A stretch of DNA of 64,000 bases from Streptomyces sp. NBC_00285 (GTDB lineage Bacteria > Actinomycetota > Actinomycetes > Streptomycetales > Streptomycetaceae): positions 9,486,001 through 9,550,000 of the forward strand of contig NZ_CP108055.1 in NCBI RefSeq assembly GCF_036174265.1, in the 5' to 3' direction. The notes under the pieces are model-generated. The model had not been told where the DNA came from. It ran no database searches and saw nothing but the letters and a program-made list of their open reading frames with translations. Positions 16,458 to 23,998 of the stretch are shown piece by piece (the first letter of the stretch is position 1; every line of letters starts with the position of its first letter). A program made the translations under genes and the position numbers.

Positions 16458-18914
16458 ATGGCGAACGTGGTGAGTGAGGACGCTGCGGAACGCGGAACGA
16501 GAGCGTTGCGTGCCGAGGACGCCCTGACATCGCTCATGGACGGCCCCGGATCGCCGGAACGGCTGCGCCGCGTGCTCGAACAGGCGCTCGTCTTCGCCGG
16601 GGCGGCCCTCGCGGCCGTGTACGTCCCCGACGACGACGGGGAGCAGCTGTGCCTCGCCGAGTCGGCCGGCGTCCCCCACACGCTGTACGGGCTGCGCGAC
16701 AGCTATCCGAGCGCGGGCGGCTCCCCGGCCGCCGACGCGCACCGCTCGGGACGGCCACTCTTCCTCGGCCCCGAGGAACTCGCCGCCCGCGCCGAGGCCT
16801 GCACAGTGCCCCAGCGCGACGTCCACCTCGCCGTGCTGCCCGCACACGGCGACGACGGCAGGGCCTGTCTCGTGGCCGTCGGCCAGGGGCCGGGCGGCTT
16901 CGACGACGAGGACCGCAAGTGCCTCGAACTGATCGCCGGCGCGATCGTCTGTCCCGCCCCCGACGCGGCCCCGGAGGACGCCGAACCGAGGTCCACCGCG
17001 TTCAGCCTCGCCATGGACACCGGGCGGGTCGAGGTCGGCGACGAACTCCTGGAACTGTTCGGCATGAGCAGGGCCGCCTTCGACGGCAAGGTCGAGACCC
17101 TGCTCGGCCTCACCGTGCCCGAGGACCTGCCCTCGTTGATGTCCCTGTTCGAGGCGGGCCACATGTCCCTCGGCGACCGCGAGCTGGAGTTCCGCGTCCT
17201 GCAGCCGTCGGGTCCGCCCAGGTGGCTCAGACTGCGCGGCCGCATGCTGCCCGGCACAGAGGGCAGGCCCGCCCGGCTCGTGGGCTCGGTCGCCGACGCG
17301 TCGACGCTGCGCTCGGACGTCACCGACGTGGCCCGTGTGCAGCGCCTTGCCGCCGCCCTCGCCATGGCGGGCACGGTCCGGGACGTCAGCCAGGCCGTCG
17401 TCTCCGCCCTGCGCGCCCCGCTGAGGGCCGACCGCATCGCCCTCGCCGAGCTGGAGAACGAACGGCTCGTCGTCACCGTCCTCGATCCGCCCGAACCCGA
17501 GTCCTGGCCCGAGCTGTGGCGCCTGGAGTGGCGCGGCGAGTGGCCCGAGGCACCGGTGCGGGCGATGCCGACCCTGGCCACCGCCCTGCGTGAGGGCCGC
17601 GCCCAGATCTGGCCCGCCGGCACCGTCCTGGAACCCGCCCTCGCCGACGTCGGTCCCGGCGGCCTCGCCGTACTGCCGCTGCCCGCGGCCGGGCGCATGG
17701 CCGGCGCCTGCCTCATCGGCTGGGACACACCGCACCACTTCGGCCCCGACGAACGCGCCCTGCTCACCGCCTCCGCCGGCCTCGCCGGGCAGGCCCTGAC
17801 CCGCGCCCACGCCCTCGACGCCGAACACGAACTCGTCGGCATGCTCCAGCGCCAGCTGCTGCCCCGCCGGCTGCCCGAACTGCCCGGCGCGACGGCCGTC
17901 GCCCGCTACCTGCCGAGCACCGCGGGCCTCGAACTCGGCGGCGACTGGTACGACGTGATCCCCCTGCCCGACAATCACGTCGCCCTCGTCATCGGCGACG
18001 TCCAGGGCCACAACGCCGCCGCCGCCACCGTCATGGGCCAGATGCGCACCGCCCTGCGCGCCTACGCCGTCGAGGGCCACCCTCCGGACGTCGTCGTCGC
18101 CCGCGCCAACCGGCTCCTGATGGACCTGGAGACCGACCTCTTCGCCACCTGCGCCTACGTCGACCTCGACATGGAGGAGGGCACCGCGTGGTGCGTCCGG
18201 GCCGGTCATCTGCCGCCCGTCCTGCGCCATCCCGACGGCACCGCGGAGATCGTGGAGACGGACGGCGGCCCCCCGCTCGGCGTGGTGGCCCAGGCCGACT
18301 TCCCGATGACCCCGCTCCGGCTGCGGCCCGGCACCCTGGTCGCCCTGACTACCGACGGCCTGGTCGAGTCCAACGAGGCCGACATCGACGAGGGCATGGA
18401 CCGCCTGGCCCGCGGACTGGCCGCCTCCGACCCCGCCCACCTGGGGCTCGTCGCCGACGCCCTGCTCGGCGGCGCCCGCCGCAGCGACGACGTGGCCCTG
18501 CTCCTGCTGCGGTACGACGGCATGGCCACCCACCCGCTCAGGGAGGGCTGGACGGTGTGGCGCGTCCCTCAGGCCTCCGGACACGCCCGCCGCTTCACCC
18601 GGCGCGTCCTGCGCGGATGGGGGGTACGGAACGGCGCCCTGGACACCGCTCTGCTCGTCGTCTCCGAACTCGTCACCAACGCCCTCGTGCACACCGACGG
18701 CCAGGTCCGTCTCGACCTCACCCTCGTGAGCCGGCGGCTGCGCGTGTCCGTCGCCGACGCCTCGCCCCGCACTCCCGTCAAGCCCACCGACATCGGCTGG
18801 GAGGCCACCGGAGGCCGCGGGGTCCTGCTGGTCGAGGCCGTGTCGGCGGCCTGGGGCACCGTCCCCGTCAGCGGCGGCAAACAGGTGTGGAGCGAAATCG
18901 CACTCGATGCCTGA
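16458..18914 (+). CDS. SpoIIE-type PP2C phosphatase with GAF, PAS and anti-sigma kinase domains
   Basis: An 818-residue multidomain regulator. It has a GAF domain (about 15-155), a PAS-like domain (about 180-290), a second GAF (about 300-455) and a PP2C phosphatase (about 465-685, GGDWYDV, GDVQGHN, TTDGLVES). The C-terminal HATPase domain (about 695-818) has the N-box ELVTNALVHT and G-box GGRGVLLVEAVS. The protein thus joins an anti-sigma-factor kinase and the opposing phosphatase in one chain, a common Streptomyces design. ATG at 16458 was chosen; no ribosome-binding site is visible, and GTG codons at 16467/16470 are alternatives. It is divergent from ramC. Confidence 0.88.
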   Translation: MANVVSEDAAERGTRALRAEDALTSLMDGPGSPERLRRVLEQALVFAGAALAAVYVPDDDGEQLCLAESAGVPHTLYGLRDSYPSAGGSPAADAHRSGRPLFLGPEELAARAEACTVPQRDVHLAVLPAHGDDGRACLVAVGQGPGGFDDEDRKCLELIAGAIVCPAPDAAPEDAEPRSTAFSLAMDTGRVEVGDELLELFGMSRAAFDGKVETLLGLTVPEDLPSLMSLFEAGHMSLGDRELEFRVLQPSGPPRWLRLRGRMLPGTEGRPARLVGSVADASTLRSDVTDVARVQRLAAALAMAGTVRDVSQAVVSALRAPLRADRIALAELENERLVVTVLDPPEPESWPELWRLEWRGEWPEAPVRAMPTLATALREGRAQIWPAGTVLEPALADVGPGGLAVLPLPAAGRMAGACLIGWDTPHHFGPDERALLTASAGLAGQALTRAHALDAEHELVGMLQRQLLPRRLPELPGATAVARYLPSTAGLELGGDWYDVIPLPDNHVALVIGDVQGHNAAAATVMGQMRTALRAYAVEGHPPDVVVARANRLLMDLETDLFATCAYVDLDMEEGTAWCVRAGHLPPVLRHPDGTAEIVETDGGPPLGVVAQADFPMTPLRLRPGTLVALTTDGLVESNEADIDEGMDRLARGLAASDPAHLGLVADALLGGARRSDDVALLLLRYDGMATHPLREGWTVWRVPQASGHARRFTRRVLRGWGVRNGALDTALLVVSELVTNALVHTDGQVRLDLTLVSRRLRVSVADASPRTPVKPTDIGWEATGGRGVLLVEAVSAAWGTVPVSGGKQVWSEIALDA

Positions 18915-18959
18915 GCCGGGGTACCCGCGCCGCAGAATCCCCTGTCGGAGAGGTACGCC

Positions 18960-19133
18960 ATGACCCAGCACGTCAGCGACATCATGACCAGCGCCCCGGT
19001 CGCCGTGGAACCGCAGACCTCCGTGACCGCCGTCGCGCGCATCATGCGCGACCAGGACCTCGGTGACGCCGCCATGGAACGCGACCCGGAGTCCGTCCTG
19101 GGCGACATCAGCGCGGCCCGCTCCAACACCTGA
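18960..19133 (+). pseudogene. CBS-domain protein with in-frame internal deletion
   Basis: A 57-residue frame with a good ribosome-binding site (GGAGAGG). Residues 1-36 (MTQHVSDIMTSAPVAVEP.. to ..DQDLGD) match the start of the common Streptomyces CBS-pair protein. Residues 37-57 (AAMERDPESVLGDISAARSNT) match its extreme C-terminus. Roughly 80 residues between them, including most of both CBS motifs, are missing, yet the frame is kept. It may still be translated but cannot fold as a CBS pair. It follows the phosphatase gene by 45 bp. Confidence 0.75.
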
Positions 19134-19313
19134 GCCGGGCAGGCGAGTTCGGCTCAGCCGTTGAGCCGCTGGTCCGGGAGGCCGTCAAGCGACTCGGGAG
19201 CGGATCCCCGCTGCACGCGTGTGCGGTGCCGACGCCCTGACGGCCGACCCGGTCCGTTTGGCCCGACCGTCACCGGGGACCCGGAGGAAAGGATGGAAGG
19301 ACGGTGAACCACC

Positions 19314-19490
19314 GTGACCCCGCAGACCGTTGAGAAACCCCTCGTACGCCGGCCCGAGACGGGCTGGTCCAGGGCCCGCCGCCTGCACGGCAGGGACGAC
19401 CTGCGGACCTGCCTGTCCGCTGTCGAGGACCGAGTCGGCGCGACCACCGCGCACACGATGGAGAGCAACATCTTCCGCGGCGAGGACTGA
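19314..19490 (+). CDS. Small unrecognised ORF, 58 residues
   Basis: A frame from GTG 19314 to TGA 19490 coding for a charged peptide (VTPQTVEKPLVRRPETGW ... MESNIFRGED). The family is not recognised. No strong ribosome-binding site is at the usual distance; GGAGGAAAGG lies about 17 bases upstream. It sits between two internally deleted genes, so it may itself be a fragment of a lost gene. Confidence 0.3.
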   Translation: MTPQTVEKPLVRRPETGWSRARRLHGRDDLRTCLSAVEDRVGATTAHTMESNIFRGED

Positions 19491-19564
19491 GCGTCCCGGG
19501 CGCAACTCCCGGGCAATCCCCCCACCATGGCCCGATGCTGTGAATCCGGGCTAAGGTGACGCAG

Positions 19565-19930
19565 ATGAAGGCTCTCGTGCTGTCCGGCGAGGCCGGCACA
19601 CGGTTGTGGCCACTCACGCACGCCTCGGCCGAACGACTTGTGCCCGTCGCCCCCAAGGCTCTCCGTTTCCACGGCCTCGCGTCGATCGCCGACGCGAGGC
19701 TCACCCACGTCGGGGTGACCGTGGGCGTCGCCTCCGCGCACATCCGGGAAGCCGTCGACACCGAGCCGCGCCATGAGGTGCGCCACCCCTGTATCGGCCC
19801 CTTCACATCCGTCGCGGAGAACCGCCTGATCGTGGACAGCGAGGCCGGCTCCTCCCTCGTACCGCGGGGCGCCCCGAGCGAGGGCATGGCCCGCGTCGAG
19901 TCCGGCAGCAAGGTGCAGATTCCTTCATGA
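19565..19930 (+). pseudogene. Glucose-1-phosphate thymidylyltransferase (StrD-like) with internal deletion
   Basis: A 121-residue open frame. Its first 65 or so residues (MKALVLSGEAGTRLWPLTH.., ..LVPVAPKAL, then ..THVGVTVG) are the nucleotide-binding N-terminus of sugar-1-phosphate nucleotidyltransferases. The last 45 (CIGPFTSVAENRLIVDSEAG ..SLVPRGA.. SKVQIPS) are the far C-terminal beta-helix of StrD-type enzymes, which are normally about 355 residues. About 230 residues are gone, including the catalytic middle. The G-rich loop is also altered (SGEAGTR instead of SGGxGTR). It is nonfunctional as an enzyme, and the frame survived the deletion. Confidence 0.8.
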
Positions 19931-20312
19931 GTCCTCTCGCCGCCGACGACGACCGCTCCCGCGCGTCCAGCACCGTGCCCCGCCCCTGCGCGGCGTGCGC
20001 GGCCCTCCCGCCGGGATCGTGCCGCTCGGCGCGAAGCGCTGCCGTGAACCCGGCACAGACGGTATGTTCCAGGACACCGGATCCAGCGCGGGCAGCCGTG
20101 ACGGACCGGTGCGGGAAGCGTTCCGGCACCACAGCGGCCGGCCCGGACAGGGTCGGCCCCACCAGCAGCGAGGCCCGTATCGGGCCCGCACCACGCCCCG
20201 CCCTCCGCGCCCTCGGGCACGACCGGGGGACGGGGGCCGCTTCGGCCTCGCACCGGCACCGGCGGTCCGCCCTGCACGAAGCACTGCCACACATCCGCAA
20301 GGAGATTTCCCA
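19931..20312. other. Intergenic region before the methyltransferase gene
   Basis: These 382 bases contain an open frame on the plus strand (about 19927-20316) but its product is low-complexity and resembles no family. No gene is supported. The end holds the AAGGAG ribosome-binding site of the gene at 20313. Confidence 0.5.
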
Positions 20313-21116
20313 GTGAAACGTCACGAGTTCCTGCGGGGGCTCCACCAAGCCAGCGCGAACCGCAACTACCTGGAGATCGGCGTCAATGACGGCCGCAGCC
20401 TGACGTTCTCCCGGGTACCGAGTATCGCGATCGACCCGGCGTTCAAGGTGGTCTCCGAGATCCGCTGCGACGTCCATCTGGCCAAGGCCACCAGCGACGA
20501 CTTCTTCGCGCGCGACAACCCGCTCCAGCACCTGAAGGGCGGCCGCCACCCGCTGCGCAACATCATCCGGAACCGCAGCCCGTTCGGCTACTGGCAGGAC
20601 GTCACGCTCGACCTGGCGTTCATCGACGGTATGCACCTGTTCGAGTACGCGCTCCGCGACTTCATCAACGTGGAGAAGTACGCGGACTGGGCCAGCGTGA
20701 TCGTCTTCGACGACATGCTCCCGCGCAACGTGGACGAGGCGGCCCGCGACCGGCACACCAACGCCTGGACCGGTGACGTCTACAAGGTGATCGAGGTCCT
20801 GAACCGCTACCGGCCCGACCTGGTGACCGTCCTGGTCGACACCGAGCCCACCGGCCAGCTCCTCGTCTTCGGCGCGGACCCGACCAGCACGGTGCTCCAG
20901 GACAAGTACGACGAGATCATCGCGGAGTACGTCGTCCCCGACCCGCAGAAGGTGCCCGAGACGGTCCTGGAGCGCACCTCGGCGATCAAGCCGGAGACGC
21001 TGATCGAGGCGTCCTTCTGGAAGGCGCTGGTGAACGCCCGCAACCGGGGAAGCAAGCGGTCCCGCAGCTGGGAGCACCTGCGCAGCAGCCTCCAGCGGCT
21101 CAACGACGCAAGCTGA
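20313..21116 (+). CDS. Class I SAM-dependent methyltransferase (Methyltransf_24-like)
   Basis: A 267-residue protein. NYLEIGVNDGRSL (about residues 19-31) is the SAM-binding glycine motif. DLAFIDGMHLFEYALRDF (about 104-121) is typical of the Methyltransf_24 family, which often acts on sugars or surface glycans. GTG at 20313 follows AAGGAG with good spacing. It converges with a family 2 glycosyltransferase gene, suggesting a role in cell-surface polysaccharide, but the acceptor is unknown. Confidence 0.8.
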   Translation: MKRHEFLRGLHQASANRNYLEIGVNDGRSLTFSRVPSIAIDPAFKVVSEIRCDVHLAKATSDDFFARDNPLQHLKGGRHPLRNIIRNRSPFGYWQDVTLDLAFIDGMHLFEYALRDFINVEKYADWASVIVFDDMLPRNVDEAARDRHTNAWTGDVYKVIEVLNRYRPDLVTVLVDTEPTGQLLVFGADPTSTVLQDKYDEIIAEYVVPDPQKVPETVLERTSAIKPETLIEASFWKALVNARNRGSKRSRSWEHLRSSLQRLNDAS

Positions 21117-21130
21117 GCTGCATGCGGTGA

Positions 21131-21162
21131 GACGGGGAGGACGCGTCGGCGTCCTCCCCGTC
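21131..21162. terminator. Bidirectional terminator
   Basis: A perfect 14-bp stem (GACGGGGAGGACGC and its complement) with a GTCG loop lies between the converging methyltransferase and glycosyltransferase genes. Confidence 0.9.
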
Positions 21163-21179
21163 CGTCGTGTTCCCCGCCG

Positions 21180-23126
21180 CTACTTGCGGCGTGCCCTGAC
21201 CTTGACGACCAGCCTCCCGGCCAGCCGCCTCGCCCTGCGGACCAGCCGCCGCGCGGCCCCCGGACGGGGCGGGTGCACGATCTGCACGCTGCCCGCCTTC
21301 GCCTGCACGGCGAACGGCAGCGGATGGAAGCGCGGCTCCGACACGTCGGGCGCCGCGCTCAGCGCGACCCGCCAGGCCGTGCCCTGGAGCTCGCCGACCG
21401 GAATCACCGCCTCCAGAAGGGCCGCGGAGCCCTTGGGCCGCAGCGTTGCGGACACCTGCACGGGCGCGGCGCCGGAACCCCGGGTGAGCTGCAGCAGCAC
21501 CGGAGTCTCACCGGACACGTGGAACGGCACCGACACCTCGACACGGTCGCCGGACACGGTGACCGCATCCGCCGTCAGGCGCCCGAGTCGCAGACGCTCA
21601 CCGGCCGTGTCGATGTCGAGGGCGAGCGTGCCCTGCTTCGTCGTCCAGTACGGCAGTACCACCCGGCCGCCGGCCACACCGGCGTCCGCGGCCGTACGTC
21701 CCTTGAGGGAGACCGGACCCAGCCGGCTCTGCTTGGTCCAGCCGCCGAGCTTGACGCGGACGTACACGTCCCACAGCCCGGCACCGAGCGGGCTGCCGTC
21801 GGCCGCGGTGGCGGGATCCACGGCCGCGGTGCCCCGCAGCACGAGCCGGACCCGACCGTCCCCCTCCGCAGGGACGGTCTCCCGGGTGAACTCGACCGGC
21901 TGGAAGTACTGGGCGGAACTCGCACGCTCGCGCAGCAGCAGCTCCACCGTGGCGCGGCCGAAACCGGCGACGCTGTGGGATCCCACCCAGTCCACCGCGT
22001 CCTGCACGGAGGCCGGCGGCCCGTCGAGCGGGGCCGAGCTGCCCTCGGCGGGGAACGTCATCGGCGCCCCGCGGGACACGAGCTCGGCGGACAGCCCGAT
22101 CCGCAGCACACCGCCGTCCCACTCGACGCCGTCCGGCTCCGCCTTGGGCGAGACGGAGGACTCCCATTCGGCGAACGCCACCAGGTCGTCGAGCCGGCCG
22201 TCCGCGATCAGGGCGGCGACGACCTGCTGGGTGGGCTGCAGACCCGCCGCGACACCGGGACCGAAGCGCTCGACGACCACTCCTCGGATCTCGGTGAAGA
22301 GCTCCTTGCGGTAGTCCTCGGGCGCGTTGAGCAGCCGCTTGCCGCGCATCCGCTCGACCATCTCGTTGCGCAGCCAGCGGCGCAGCAGCCGGTCACGTGA
22401 GGGCCCCGGCCCGGTGTACTTCTCGACGACGTCGAGCGCCTCGCGCAGATTCGCGAAGTAGCCCACCGGGTCGAAGCGCTGGAAGCCCGCGTTGGAGGCG
22501 TCGTCGCGCTTGAGGTGGTAGTAGCAGACGTAGTCGCTGAGCACGGAGACGTTGTCCGCGCGCAGATACGCCTCCGTCACGAAGACGTGGTCCTCCAGCC
22601 TGCGCCTGCCCTCGGGGAAGCGCAGCCCGATCCGGTCCAGGAAGGCCCGCCGGAACATCTTGTGCGGGGTGAGGCTGTCGATCAGCGGGGCGTTGTCGAC
22701 GGTGGCACGCGGGTGGTTGCGGCGGAACAGCTCCACCGGCACGCCCCGCCCCTGGCCGGCCATCTTGCCCACGACCACGTCGGCGCCGTTGGCGACCGCG
22801 TAGTCGTACATCCGCTCCAGGGCCTCGTCACCGAGGTAGTCGTCGTTGTCGACGAACATCACGAACTCGCCCTGGGCGGCTTCGATCCCGACGTTGCGCG
22901 GCTTTCCGGACCAGCCGGAGGCCTCCTGGTGCACGACGGTGACGCGGGAGTCCGAGGCGGCGAGTTCGTCGAGCCGGGCGGGCGTCCCGTCGGTCGAACC
23001 GTCGTCGACGAAGATCGCCTCGTACTCGTCGGGGGGCAGTGACTGCCTGAGCAGCGAGGCGATGCAGTCCTCGATGTAGTTCCCCGGGTTGTATACGGGG
23101 ATGACGACGCTGACCTTGACCGGCAT
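21180..23126 (-). CDS. Family 2 glycosyltransferase with long C-terminal extension
   Basis: A 648-residue protein. The first 230 or so residues are a GT-A fold glycosyltransferase (VSVVIPVYNPGNYIEDCIASL, FVDDGSTDGT, and the DXD-like FVDNDDY). The remaining 400 residues hold helical and then beta-rich sequence, as in glycosyltransferases that build teichoic acid or capsule-like polymers. The C-terminus is very basic (RRLVRRARRLAGRLVVKVRARRK), consistent with membrane attachment. ATG at 23126 was chosen. It faces the methyltransferase gene across a terminator; both may serve a surface glycan. Confidence 0.85.
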   Translation of the reverse strand: MPVKVSVVIPVYNPGNYIEDCIASLLRQSLPPDEYEAIFVDDGSTDGTPARLDELAASDSRVTVVHQEASGWSGKPRNVGIEAAQGEFVMFVDNDDYLGDEALERMYDYAVANGADVVVGKMAGQGRGVPVELFRRNHPRATVDNAPLIDSLTPHKMFRRAFLDRIGLRFPEGRRRLEDHVFVTEAYLRADNVSVLSDYVCYYHLKRDDASNAGFQRFDPVGYFANLREALDVVEKYTGPGPSRDRLLRRWLRNEMVERMRGKRLLNAPEDYRKELFTEIRGVVVERFGPGVAAGLQPTQQVVAALIADGRLDDLVAFAEWESSVSPKAEPDGVEWDGGVLRIGLSAELVSRGAPMTFPAEGSSAPLDGPPASVQDAVDWVGSHSVAGFGRATVELLLRERASSAQYFQPVEFTRETVPAEGDGRVRLVLRGTAAVDPATAADGSPLGAGLWDVYVRVKLGGWTKQSRLGPVSLKGRTAADAGVAGGRVVLPYWTTKQGTLALDIDTAGERLRLGRLTADAVTVSGDRVEVSVPFHVSGETPVLLQLTRGSGAAPVQVSATLRPKGSAALLEAVIPVGELQGTAWRVALSAAPDVSEPRFHPLPFAVQAKAGSVQIVHPPRPGAARRLVRRARRLAGRLVVKVRARRK

Positions 23127-23293
23127 CGGTGTCCGGACTCCTTGGGTGGCTTGTGGCTTGCGTCACGGATAGACGCTTTGTGCGCCGATGTTAACGCCGC
23201 CGGACAAGTGCCGCGTCAGCGGGCCGTCTTGGCGAGCGGCGCCGGCCCGCCGGGTCGTCGTTCCCGCAGGTCGGTTCCTCTAGGGTGGTCCGC

Positions 23294-23794
23294 GTGCGCC
23301 TGCTGCTGATGTCCGACACCCACCTGCCGAGGCGCGCCAAGGAACTCCCGCCCCCGCTGCTTGCCGAACTCCCGCGCGCCGACGTCGTGTTCCACGCCGG
23401 TGACTGGGTCGACACCGCCACGCTCGACCTGCTGGAGAGCCGCAGCGCACGGCTCGTCGGGGTGTACGGCAACAACGACGGACCCGATCTGCGCGCCCGG
23501 CTCCCGGAGGTGGCGTACGCCGAGCTCGGCGGTGTGCGCTTCGCCGTCGTCCACGAGACGGGCACCGCCCAGGGCCGCGAGGCCCGCTGCGCCGCGCGGT
23601 ACCCCGACACCGACGTCCTGGTCTTCGGCCACAGCCACATCCCCTGGGACACCACCGCCCCGGGCGGACTGCGCCTGCTCAACCCCGGCTCGCCGACCGA
23701 CCGCCGCCGTCAGCCCCACTGCACCTACATGACGGCGACCGCCTCCGACGGCCGCCTCACAGACGTACGCCTGCACCGGCTGCCGCCGCGCTGA
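23294..23794 (+). CDS. YfcE/MJ0936-type metallophosphoesterase
   Basis: A 166-residue phosphodiesterase-like protein with the full set of metal-binding motifs: MSDTHLP, HAGDW, GNNDG and FGHSHIPW. Related proteins hydrolyse phosphodiesters with manganese. GTG at 23294 was chosen; GTG at 23285 would add three residues. It lies alone and is divergent from the glycosyltransferase gene. Confidence 0.85.
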   Translation: MRLLLMSDTHLPRRAKELPPPLLAELPRADVVFHAGDWVDTATLDLLESRSARLVGVYGNNDGPDLRARLPEVAYAELGGVRFAVVHETGTAQGREARCAARYPDTDVLVFGHSHIPWDTTAPGGLRLLNPGSPTDRRRQPHCTYMTATASDGRLTDVRLHRLPPR

Positions 23795-23887
23795 CGCAGC
23801 CCCGCACGAGCGTTAATCCGTTGCCGTCGTGGGCCCACATCTGCTGGACTTCGGATGTCCACGCCGTCGTAGGAGCCAGGAGCAGCA

Positions 23888-23998
23888 ATGCGCACTTCGC
23901 CCATGTCCGCCCAGGAAGGAATGACCCCCATTCTTAAGGACATGACGCTTCGTGCACTTGCTCAACCTAGGGATCCTCGCCCACGTCGACGCAGGTAA
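23888..23998 (+). CDS. Possible leader ORF overlapping the start of the ribosomal-protection gene
   Basis: A 36-codon frame opens at ATG 23888 behind CAGGAGCAGCA, a good ribosome-binding site. It ends at TAA 23998, 47 bases inside the next gene in another frame. Its product ends in an Arg/Pro-rich run (PRDPRPRRRR). Ribosomes stalling or terminating here could control initiation at GTG 23952, as leader peptides do for other ribosome-protection genes. This is inference from position. Confidence 0.35.
   Translation: MRTSPMSAQEGMTPILKDMTLRALAQPRDPRPRRRR

Noticed and set aside
16365..18971. Long minus-strand open frame opposite the second PP2C gene
   Set aside because: It results from the high GC third positions of the real gene; no start signal or domain is present.
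19927..20316. Possible 129-residue protein before the methyltransferase gene
   Set aside because: Its composition is low-complexity Ala/Pro/Arg, there is no ribosome-binding site at the start, and it overlaps the regulatory region of the next gene.
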